Source: JAAFIP01 sp963775085 (GTDB taxonomy: Bacteria; Pseudomonadota; Gammaproteobacteria; Burkholderiales; Burkholderiaceae_C). Taken from it: 64,000 nt of DNA. The stretch's first letter is position 1. Every line of letters starts with the position of its first letter. This document shows, in pieces, positions 57,457 to 64,000 of this stretch. The DNA lies in the NCBI GenBank assembly GCA_963775085.1, contig CAVZHO010000001.1, positions 1 through 64,000 of the forward strand, in the 5' to 3' direction. Both the position numbers and the translations under genes were made by a program. Under the pieces are notes generated by a model. It did not search any database. It was not told the DNA's origin and saw nothing but the letters and a program-made list of their open reading frames with translations.

Positions 57457-57502
57457 ACAAATACCGCGATAGTCCCTGTCAACAGGACATAATTAGCTAT
57501 TA
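57457..57502 (+). repeat. Dispersed repeat copy
   Basis: ACAAATACCGCGATAGTCCC, then TGTCAACAGGACATAATTAG, then CTATTA. It lies 25 bp downstream of the livF stop in the direction of transcription. Confidence 0.7.
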
Positions 57503-57527
57503 AATAAGTAGCATAAAATAGCCGAAA

Positions 57528-58233
57528 TCACACCTCCAACCACTCTTTACGAATATAGGCATCTGCCCGCAAGCTGTCTGGCGTGCCCTGGAACACGATG
57601 CTGCCATGCCCCATCACCAAGGCGCGGTCTGAGATGGCCATGGCGATGGTGAGCTTTTGCTCGATCAACAGCACCGAGATACCGCGCTTCTTTAGCTCTT
57701 GCAGATACTGCGCCACCAGCTCAACGATCTTGGGGGCCAGGCCCTCAGTCGGCTCGTCGATAATGATCAAATCCGGGTCGCCCATCAGAGTGCGGCACAG
57801 GGTCAGCATTTGCTGCTCTCCACCTGATAGCACACCGGCCTCGGTGTGCTGACGCTCTTTCAGGCGGGGAAACATTTGGTACATATCGTCAAAGGCCCAG
57901 CGCGGATTTTTAGCACCGTGCTTTTGACCGAGCATCAGGTTTTGATGCACTGTAAGCGTGGGGAAGATATCGCGGTTCTCAGGCACATAACCCAAACCCA
58001 AGTGCGCCACCTCAAAGGCTTTTTTACCGCATGATCTGCTGGTCGCGCCACAGCAGCGATCCGGTGCAGTCCACCAGGCCCATGATGGCCTTGGCGGTAG
58101 TGCTGCGCCCCGAGCCGTTGCGGCCCAAGAGAGCCACAATCTCGCCTGCATTCACATGAAAACCCACGCCGTGCAGCACATGGCTTTTGCCGTAATATGC
58201 GTGCAGGTCTTCGATTTTTAGCAGGGTGGACAT
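57528..58233 (-). pseudogene. livF: Branched-chain amino acid-type ABC transporter ATPase LivF, single-base frameshift
   Basis: The start (STLLKIEDLHAYYGKSHVLHGVGF) and Walker A region (LLGRNGSGRSTTAKAIMG) are in one frame up to RDQQIM. One extra base at about 58026-58030, next to a run of six A, gives a TAA stop. The rest is in the next frame: KKAFEVAHLGLGYVPENRDIF, the signature LSGGEQQMLTLCRTLMGDPDLIIIDEPTEGL and the His switch region LLIEQKLTIAM. The complete protein of about 234 residues is of normal LivF length. It follows livG by 1 bp. The transporter is otherwise intact, so a sequence error is plausible. Confidence 0.82.
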
Positions 58234-58234
58234 G

Positions 58235-59002
58235 TTAGTGATTCCCCTGTGCGTCGGCCACATGCGACCCTAGGTACGCCTCTTGCACCTTGGCGTTAGC
58301 GCGTACCGCATCCGGCGCATCAAAGGCCAGCACCTCGCCATACACCACCACGGCGATTTTGTCGGCCAGGCCAAATACCACGCCCATATCGTGCTCCACG
58401 GTCAGCAGGGTTTTACCCACGGTCACTTCTTTGATCAAGTTGATAAAGCGGCTGGTCTCCGACTTGCTCATGCCCGCTGTCGGCTCGTCCAGCAAAATCA
58501 CGTTGGCGCCGCCAGCGATGGTGATGCCAATCTCCAGCGCGCGCTGCTCGGCATAGGTGAGGTTAATCGCCAGTACGTCGCGCTTTTTGTCCAGCTTGAT
58601 CATCTTCATCAGCTCGTCGGCGCGGTCATTGGCATCGGTCAAATCCGCCAAGAATTTGAAGAAGGTGTACTTGTAGCCCAGGCTCCACAGCACGCCGCAG
58701 CGCAGGTTTTCAAACACGCTAAGCTTGGGGAAGATGTTGGTGATCTGAAAGCTGCGCGACAAGCCCAGGCGGTTGATCTCGAAGGGTTTTTTACCATTCA
58801 AACGTGCGCCGTTCAGCAGCACATCGCCAGACGATGGCTCAAAGCGGCCGCTGATCAGGTTAAACAGCGTGGACTTGCCTGCGCCGTTGGGGCCGATGAT
58901 GGCGATGCGCTCGCCCGCGTTGACGGCCAGGTTCACGCCGCGAATGATCTCGGTTTTGCCAAAGCTCTTTCTTAAGTCTTTGAGTTCAAGTGCGTAGGTC
59001 AT
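58235..59002 (-). CDS. livG: Branched-chain amino acid-type ABC transporter ATPase LivG
   Basis: I choose the ATG at 59002 (MTYALELKDLRKSFGKTEII, 255 residues) with GGAGG upstream, overlapping the livM stop by 4 bp. Walker A is IIGPNGAGKSTLFNLISGRF, and the signature region reads LTYAEQRALEIGITIAGGANVILLDEPTAGMS, with A-E-Q in place of S-G-G-Q as is common in LivG. The H-switch is LLTVEHDMGVVFGLAD. It powers import of the substrate captured by the binding protein at 61304. Confidence 0.95.
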   Translation of the reverse strand: MTYALELKDLRKSFGKTEIIRGVNLAVNAGERIAIIGPNGAGKSTLFNLISGRFEPSSGDVLLNGARLNGKKPFEINRLGLSRSFQITNIFPKLSVFENLRCGVLWSLGYKYTFFKFLADLTDANDRADELMKMIKLDKKRDVLAINLTYAEQRALEIGITIAGGANVILLDEPTAGMSKSETSRFINLIKEVTVGKTLLTVEHDMGVVFGLADKIAVVVYGEVLAFDAPDAVRANAKVQEAYLGSHVADAQGNH

Positions 59003-60291
59003 AGCAATGCCTCCCTGCGCTTGACTTCTTTTTCGATGCTCTCCTGGATGTCGCCCCATTCGTGCACAAACTGTCTGCGGCACACCTCAAACAAACCCAG
59101 CCCAGTGAGCATGACAAAGCCCGCGCCAAACCAGCTATTTACGCTCTTGGCATTGAGCGGCATGCCCAAAAACTTGAGTTCATCGCCTAGCGCGGCGTTG
59201 AGCTGCAAGTGGTAGACCATCTCAATCATGGTGGCTGCGCCCAGCAGTACGACCAGGCAGGTGATAGCCAGCGCCAAATAGCTCACCCACAGCTTGCGCA
59301 AATGGCCAAAGGCTGCCACGCGCAGGTTCATCATGATGAGCGATGCCACGCCACCGGGCGCGTACATCACCATAAACAAAAAGATGAGGCCCAGGTAGAG
59401 CAGCCAGGCCTTGGTAAATTCAGACAGCAGTACAAAGGCCAGCACCATCAAAATCGCGCCGATGATGGGGCCAAAGAAAAAAGTGGCACCACCCAAAAAG
59501 GTGAACAACAGATACGCACCGGATCGGTAACCACTGACCACCTCAGACGTGACGATCTCAAAATTCAGCGCGGCCAAGCCACCCGAGATGCCTGCAAAAA
59601 ACGCCGCAATCACGAAGGCGATGTAGCGCACCTTTTGCGTGTCGTAGCCGACAAACTCCACCCGCTCGGGGTTGTCGCGCACGGCGTTGAGCATGCGGCC
59701 CAGAGGGGTGCGGGTAAAGGCAAACATCAGTCCCGTGCAGATAAAGGTGTAAATGGCAATCAGGTAGTACAGCTGGATTTGTGGCCCGTAGGTAATGCCA
59801 AAAGCTTTGCTACCCGCCACCCGGTTGCCTGAGACACCGCCCTCTCCGCCAAAAAATTCGGGAAACATCAGCGACATGGCCCACACCAGCTCGCCCACGC
59901 CCATGGTGATCATGGCAAAGGGGGTGGCGGCTTTTTTGGTGGTCACCCAGCCCAGCACCAGGGCCACCAGTACGCTAGACAAGCCACCGACGATGGGGAT
60001 CAAGCTGACCGGCAGCGGCCAGCCGCCTGTGACTTTATTGAGCGTATGGATCGCCAGAAACGAGCCCATGCCCGAGTACACCGCATGGCCAAAACTGAGC
60101 ATGCCGCCCTGCCCCAGGAGCATGTTGTAGCTCAGGCAGACGATGATGGCGATGCCCATCTGGCTGAGCATGGTTTGGCTCAGGCTGCTGGTAAACAGCA
60201 AGGGCGCGCAGAGTAAAACCAGGGCAAACAGGCTCCAGATGACGACCCGCCCGACATTGAGCGGCTTGAAGGAATAGACGTTGCTGGCCAT
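58999..60291 (-). CDS. livM: Branched-chain amino acid-type ABC transporter permease LivM, long form
   Basis: The 430-residue inner-membrane protein has the LivM signatures QMGIAIIVCLSYNMLLGQGGMLSFGHAVYSGMGSFLA and GRMLNAVRDNPERVEFVGYDTQKVRYIAFVIAAFFAGISGGL. About 90 C-terminal residues beyond the usual LivM length contain additional membrane segments (LRKLWVSYLALAITCLVVLLGAATMIEMVY and FGAGFVMLTGLGLFEVCRRQF). This long form is common in betaproteobacterial Liv systems near acyl-CoA genes. It lies 3 bp after livH. Confidence 0.93.
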   Translation of the reverse strand: MASNVYSFKPLNVGRVVIWSLFALVLLCAPLLFTSSLSQTMLSQMGIAIIVCLSYNMLLGQGGMLSFGHAVYSGMGSFLAIHTLNKVTGGWPLPVSLIPIVGGLSSVLVALVLGWVTTKKAATPFAMITMGVGELVWAMSLMFPEFFGGEGGVSGNRVAGSKAFGITYGPQIQLYYLIAIYTFICTGLMFAFTRTPLGRMLNAVRDNPERVEFVGYDTQKVRYIAFVIAAFFAGISGGLAALNFEIVTSEVVSGYRSGAYLLFTFLGGATFFFGPIIGAILMVLAFVLLSEFTKAWLLYLGLIFLFMVMYAPGGVASLIMMNLRVAAFGHLRKLWVSYLALAITCLVVLLGAATMIEMVYHLQLNAALGDELKFLGMPLNAKSVNSWFGAGFVMLTGLGLFEVCRRQFVHEWGDIQESIEKEVKRREALL

Positions 60292-60294
60292 GCC

Positions 60295-61242
60295 TTACCC
60301 CTCCCGCGTGCCAAGCAGGCCCTTGGGCCGGAAGATCAAAATCAGCACCAAAAACAGGTAGGGCAAGATGGGGGCTACCTGGCTGACCTTGAGCTTCCAC
60401 AGTGCGTAGCCAAAGGTCTCGGGCGACAAAGTCAAACCCACGTTTTGCAGCATCGAGACAAACGACGTGTCAATCGCCACGGCAAAGGTTTGCAGCACGC
60501 CGATCAAAATCGATGCCAAAAAGGCCCCTGCCAACGAGCCCATGCCGCCAATCACCACCACCACAAAGATCACACCGCCCACCGAAAAGGCCATGCTCGG
60601 CTCGGTCACATAGGCGTTGCCGCCAATCACCCCCGCCAGCCCGGCCAGCGCGCAACCGCCCCCAAACACCAGCATAAACACACGCGGCACGTTGTGGCCC
60701 AGGGCTTCCACCGTCTCCGGGTGCGTCAGGGCCGCCTGGATCACCAGCCCAATACGGGTACGCGTAAGCAGCAACCAAATTGATAGCAACATGAGCAGCG
60801 CGACAAACATCATGAAGGCGCGGTACATGGGGAACTGGGTGCCAAAGATGGTGAACAGCGGGCCGTCTAGCGCCACCGGCACCCGGTAGTCCACCGAGCT
60901 GCGGCCCCAGATGAGTTGCACCAGCTCCAAAATAATATAGCTCAGGCCGAATGTAATGAGTAGCTCGGGCACATGGCCAAACTTGTGCACCCGACGCAGG
61001 CAATAGCGCTCAAACACAGCGCCCAGCAAACCCACCAATACCGGGGCCACCAGGAAGGACGGCCAAAAACCCACCAGCGAGGTGGTGGTATAGGCAAAGT
61101 ACGCGCCCAACATGTAAAACGAGGCATGGGCGAAATTGAGCACGCCCATCATGCTGAAAATCAGCGTCAGCCCCGAGCTGAGCATGAACAGCAGCAGCCC
61201 GTAGCTGATGCCGTTAAGCAGGGAAATAGTGACTAGCTCCAT
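60295..61242 (-). CDS. livH: Branched-chain amino acid-type ABC transporter permease LivH
   Basis: The 315-residue protein starts MELVTISLLNGISYGLLLFM and contains GLTLIFSMMGVLNFAHASFYMLGAY, the LivH hallmark (N-F-A-H/A-x-x-x-x-x-G-A). It ends LFLVLILIFRPKGLLGTREG. About eight membrane segments are visible. Between 60755 and 60795 the DNA encoding LLSIWLLLTRTRIG resembles the dispersed repeat (TTGCTATCAA...GCTGCTTACGC on the coding strand). It forms the channel with LivM. Confidence 0.94.
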   Translation of the reverse strand: MELVTISLLNGISYGLLLFMLSSGLTLIFSMMGVLNFAHASFYMLGAYFAYTTTSLVGFWPSFLVAPVLVGLLGAVFERYCLRRVHKFGHVPELLITFGLSYIILELVQLIWGRSSVDYRVPVALDGPLFTIFGTQFPMYRAFMMFVALLMLLSIWLLLTRTRIGLVIQAALTHPETVEALGHNVPRVFMLVFGGGCALAGLAGVIGGNAYVTEPSMAFSVGGVIFVVVVIGGMGSLAGAFLASILIGVLQTFAVAIDTSFVSMLQNVGLTLSPETFGYALWKLKVSQVAPILPYLFLVLILIFRPKGLLGTREG

Positions 61243-61303
61243 TGGTTCAAAAAAACGCCGGGATAACGGTCACGTCACCCGGCGCCTATTCCCTCTAAAG
61301 GAA

Positions 61304-62539
61304 TTAAGCAGGTCGCTTCATCTGGCAGCTGGTCGGCGTACTGGACACATAGGGGTCAAGTTGCTTGATCGGCGCAAAGGTATAGCCTGTGTTTTCTACA
61401 CTGTATTTGTTGGTACTATCGACTTTTTGCCATTTGGTGATGTACATGGACTGTTGCATCTGGTGGTCGTTCTTGCGCATTTGCACTTCCCCAGCAAAGC
61501 TGTCCAGCTTCAGGTTTTCCATGGCGGCAGCCACTTTCACCGGGTTGGTAGATTTAGCTTTGTCCATGGCCGCGCCCAGGAGCTTGATGCCGTTGAGGGT
61601 GGCGAAGGTGTAGTAGTCGTCGTTAAATTTCTTTTTGAACTCCGCGCCCATGGCACCCAGGTCGCCCGTATGGTTAGAGTGGCCATATGCCACTACATAC
61701 ACCTCGCTGTCACCACCGGCCGCCAGCGCGGTAGGTGTGCCCGTGACACCTGCATAGTAGGTGTACATCGGCAGCTTCAAACCGGCATCGTTGAGCGCCT
61801 TGACAAACAGGGTCAAATCCGCGCCCCAGTTGCCAGTGACGATGGTGTCGGCGCCCGACTGCTTGATTTTGGCAACATAGGGGGCAAAGTCTTTCACCTG
61901 GCCGATCGGGTGCAGGTCTTCACCGGCAATCTTCACATCGGGGCGCTTGCGGGCCATGCCTTCTTTAAAGTAGCGCGCCACCTGCTGGCCGTGCGAGTAG
62001 TTTTGATTCAGCAGGTACACGCTCTTGACCTTGGGCTGGTCTTTCATGAAAGCGGTGAGGGCTTCCATTTTCATGGTGGTGTCAGCGTCCAGGCGGAAGT
62101 GCCAGTAGTCGCACTTCTCGTTGGTCAGCGCCGGGTCTACGGCAGCATAGTTCAGGTACACCAGCTCTTTGCCGGGGTTGCGCTCATTGTGCTTGGCTAC
62201 TGCGTCCGAGATAGCCAGCGCCGCGCCCGAGCCGTTGCCCTGGGTGATGTAGCGAAAGCCCTGGTCAATCGCGGCCTTGAGCGAGTTCAAGCTCTCCTGC
62301 GGTGAGCCTTTGTTGTCAAAGCCTGTCACTTCAAATTTCACGCCCGCCGGGTTTTTGCTGCCGCTGAAACGCTCGGCCACAAACTGCCAGCTCTTGAGCT
62401 GGTTTTGACCTACGTTGGCAAACGGGCCCGACAGCGGGTCGATGAATGCGATCTTGACGGTCTCGCCTTTTTGGGCGAAAGCGCCTGTTGCACAAGCGAT
62501 TAAGGCGCAAGCAGCTATGGATTTAAGAGCAAATGTCAT
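61304..62539 (-). CDS. ABC transporter substrate-binding protein, Liv type
   Basis: The 411-residue protein has a signal peptide (TFALKSIAACALIACATGAFAQ, cleavage near 23) and a periplasmic binding-protein type I body: KIAFIDPLSGPFANVGQNQLKSWQF, GSGAALAISDAV and VYLLNQNYSHGQQVARYFKEGM. The ligand may be a branched-chain amino acid, an aromatic acid or another small amide or acid. The neighbouring acyl-CoA ligase and beta-oxidation genes make a carboxylic acid more likely. The I-A-A-C-A-L part of the signal peptide is encoded by a dispersed-repeat-like sequence (62486-62523). Confidence 0.92.
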   Translation of the reverse strand: MTFALKSIAACALIACATGAFAQKGETVKIAFIDPLSGPFANVGQNQLKSWQFVAERFSGSKNPAGVKFEVTGFDNKGSPQESLNSLKAAIDQGFRYITQGNGSGAALAISDAVAKHNERNPGKELVYLNYAAVDPALTNEKCDYWHFRLDADTTMKMEALTAFMKDQPKVKSVYLLNQNYSHGQQVARYFKEGMARKRPDVKIAGEDLHPIGQVKDFAPYVAKIKQSGADTIVTGNWGADLTLFVKALNDAGLKLPMYTYYAGVTGTPTALAAGGDSEVYVVAYGHSNHTGDLGAMGAEFKKKFNDDYYTFATLNGIKLLGAAMDKAKSTNPVKVAAAMENLKLDSFAGEVQMRKNDHQMQQSMYITKWQKVDSTNKYSVENTGYTFAPIKQLDPYVSSTPTSCQMKRPA

Positions 62540-62644
62540 GGGGTACTCCAGTAAGGGTGAACAACCACCACAGCTTACAAGACTGCCATGCCCTCGCCCC
62601 TAGGGGAATGCCCGTAATCCCTATGCTTTTTGCGACAAATCATC

Positions 62645-64000
62645 TTATGCAGGCAGCTTGTAATCCTTGAGCTGCTCGCGCAGCTTCATCTTTTGCATTT
62701 TGCCGGTTGCGCCCAGCGGAATCGCATCCACAAACACCACGTCATCGGGGATCTGCCATTTGGCGGTTTTGCCGTCGAAGAATTTGATCAGCTCGTCGCG
62801 GCTCACATCCATGCCCGGGCGCTTCACCACCGCCACAATCGGCCGCTCATCCCACTTGGGGTGCGGCATCCCTACGCAGGCGGCCATTTGCACCGCCGGG
62901 TGGGCCATGGCGATGTTTTCAATCTCGATGGAGCTGATCCACTCCCCACCCGACTTGATCACGTCTTTGCTACGGTCGGTGATCTGCATAAAACCGTCGG
63001 CATCGATGGTGGCCACATCGCCGGTGGGGAACCAGCCGTCGATTAATGGGTTACCGCCCTCGCCTTTGTAGTACTCACGCACGATCCACGGGCCTTTGAC
63101 CAGCAGATCGCCAAAGGCCTTGCCATCGTGCGGCAGGGCTTTACCGTCTTCGCCCACGATCTTCATGTCCACGCCATAAATGGCGCGGCCTTGCTTGAGG
63201 CGGATTTTCATCTGCGCATCTTTGGGCAGATCGAGGTGCTTGTTTTTCAACGTGCACATCGTCCCCAGCGGCGACATCTCGGTCATGCCCCAGGCGTGCA
63301 GCACTTCTACGCCGTAGTCATCCTGAAAAGCCGCAATCATGGCCGGCGGGCAGGCGCTGCCGCCAATCACCGTGCGCTTGAGGCTGCTGAATTTGAGGTT
63401 AGAGGGCTTCATATGCCCCAGCAGCATCTGCCACACCGTGGGCACACCCGCCGCGTAGCTGACCTTCTCGGTCTCCAGCAGCTCGTAAATCGACTTGCCA
63501 TCCAGCGCCGGGCCGGGGAACACCAGTTTGCAGCCCGTCAACGCCGCGCTGTAGGGAATGCCCCAGGCATTTACATGGAACATGGGCACCACCGGCAGCA
63601 CGCAGTCGCGGGCGGAGAGGCACATCACGTCCGGCAGCGCCGCAGCATAGGCGTGCATGATGGTAGAGCGGTGGCTGTACAGCGCGGCCTTGGGGTTGCC
63701 CGTGGTGCCGGAGGTGTAGCACATGCTGGACGCTGAGTTTTCATCAAAGCTAGGCCATTCGTAAGCCGTGGGCTGCTGGCCAATCCACGCCTCGTAGCTT
63801 TGCAGACCCGGTATACCGCTGTCGGCTGGCAATTTATCTGCATCGCACAGGGCAATAAAGTGTTTGATGGTGGTGCAGCGCGCGTGCACCGCCTGCACCA
63901 GGGGCAAAAAGCTCATGTCAAACAACAGCACCTGGTCTTCGGCATGGTTGGCGATCCACACCACCTGGTCGGGGTGCAGGCGCGGGTTGAGCGTGTGCAG
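62645..64000 (-). CDS. Acyl-CoA ligase (AMP-binding, medium/long-chain type), truncated by the window edge
   Basis: 452 residues are visible in an open frame that runs off the right edge; the N-terminus (about 90-100 residues) is missing. The AMP-binding signature is SMCYTSGTTGNPKAALYSH. Further motifs are ALLGTMCTLK-like MTEMSPLGTMC, GWFPTGDVATIDADGFMQITDRSKDVIKSGGEWISS, and the C-terminal lysine region AIPLGATGKMQKMKLREQL. It converts a free acid to its CoA thioester using ATP. It is upstream of the Liv genes on the same strand, which supports uptake and activation of the same acid. Confidence 0.92.
   Translation of the reverse strand: MHTLNPRLHPDQVVWIANHAEDQVLLFDMSFLPLVQAVHARCTTIKHFIALCDADKLPADSGIPGLQSYEAWIGQQPTAYEWPSFDENSASSMCYTSGTTGNPKAALYSHRSTIMHAYAAALPDVMCLSARDCVLPVVPMFHVNAWGIPYSAALTGCKLVFPGPALDGKSIYELLETEKVSYAAGVPTVWQMLLGHMKPSNLKFSSLKRTVIGGSACPPAMIAAFQDDYGVEVLHAWGMTEMSPLGTMCTLKNKHLDLPKDAQMKIRLKQGRAIYGVDMKIVGEDGKALPHDGKAFGDLLVKGPWIVREYYKGEGGNPLIDGWFPTGDVATIDADGFMQITDRSKDVIKSGGEWISSIEIENIAMAHPAVQMAACVGMPHPKWDERPIVAVVKRPGMDVSRDELIKFFDGKTAKWQIPDDVVFVDAIPLGATGKMQKMKLREQLKDYKLPA

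Larger units (their letters stand above)
56930..57527. other. Non-coding gap with three nested stem-loops
   Basis: No gene is seen between fadB and livF. The gap holds the inverted pair at 57150-57223 and 57306-57377, with a third hairpin between them (GCGCTACCCGTA at 57240-57251 / TACGGGTAGCGC at 57277-57288, 25-base loop). A dispersed repeat copy lies at 57457-57502. The first 200 bases are AT-rich with no clear signal beyond possible fadB promoter sequence. Confidence 0.7.

Noticed and set aside
1..64000. CRISPR array
   Set aside because: No regularly spaced identical repeats with unique spacers. Repeats seen are dispersed or palindromic.

Overview
The window looks like chromosomal DNA of a betaproteobacterium of the family Comamonadaceae (Rhodoferax/Polaromonas-like). 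The grounds are a high-GC codon style, many acyl-CoA and Liv-type transport genes, a Bug/TctC-type binding protein, and a dispersed AGTCCTTGTC...GACATAAGCAGCTAT repeat that I associate with this family. The genus call is inference.

Layout. 0-4 kb: a membrane protein, a DHFR-fold protein, a VOC protein with a decayed duplicate, a ParE-type toxin-antitoxin pair and an SRPBCC protein. 4-9 kb (minus): a GDT1-type transporter, a 2-hydroxyacid dehydrogenase, an NhaD-type antiporter, pncB and a patatin-like protein. 9-12 kb (minus): a compact run of three uncharacterised genes headed by a J-domain gene. 12-15.4 kb (minus): serC-serA and an SDR. 15.4-16 kb: a perfect LexA-type box in front of a decayed HigB/HigA-like pair. 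16.6-19 kb: tex. 19-24 kb: a DUF1223 protein, a small membrane protein, a Crp/Fnr regulator, and a phosphotransferase plus acyl-CoA dehydrogenase pair. 24-28.7 kb: a DUF1501/DUF1800 pair, an unknown gene and a GST.

28.7-39.8 kb: tRNA-Pro and tRNA-Arg(TCT), followed by an integrative and mobilizable element of about 10.9 kb inserted in the 3' end of the tRNA-Arg gene. It is bounded by a perfect 47-bp direct repeat. It carries a strong promoter with a structured leader, an HTH regulator, a RepB-type primase, an IncQ-like oriT candidate, mobC, a MOBP-type relaxase, a membrane-anchored SprT-like metalloprotease, two exported cargo proteins, a chain of tiny overlapping genes and a tyrosine integrase.

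39.9-64 kb: a maleate isomerase-like protein with a Bug-type binding protein, a saccharopine dehydrogenase-like protein, an Ivy-like lysozyme inhibitor, and then a long minus-strand region for acyl-CoA metabolism. That region holds an SDR, a GST, two acyl-CoA dehydrogenases, an MDR reductase, a thioesterase, a thiolase and FadB. A Liv ABC transporter (H-M-G-F plus binding protein) and an acyl-CoA ligase running off the window edge follow. Together these suggest uptake, CoA activation and beta-oxidation of an organic acid or fatty acid.

The most unusual signals are non-coding. Two intergenic loci (45977-46285 and 57150-57377) each contain two inverted copies of a palindromic element. Within a locus the core sequence is conserved but the stems differ and remain base-paired, with G-U wobbles on one consistent strand, which is the signature of a structured RNA. 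A second theme is a dispersed repeat that has been absorbed into coding sequence, including two signal peptides. Three single-base frameshifts (an acyl-CoA dehydrogenase, fadB, livF) are either real lesions or assembly errors.
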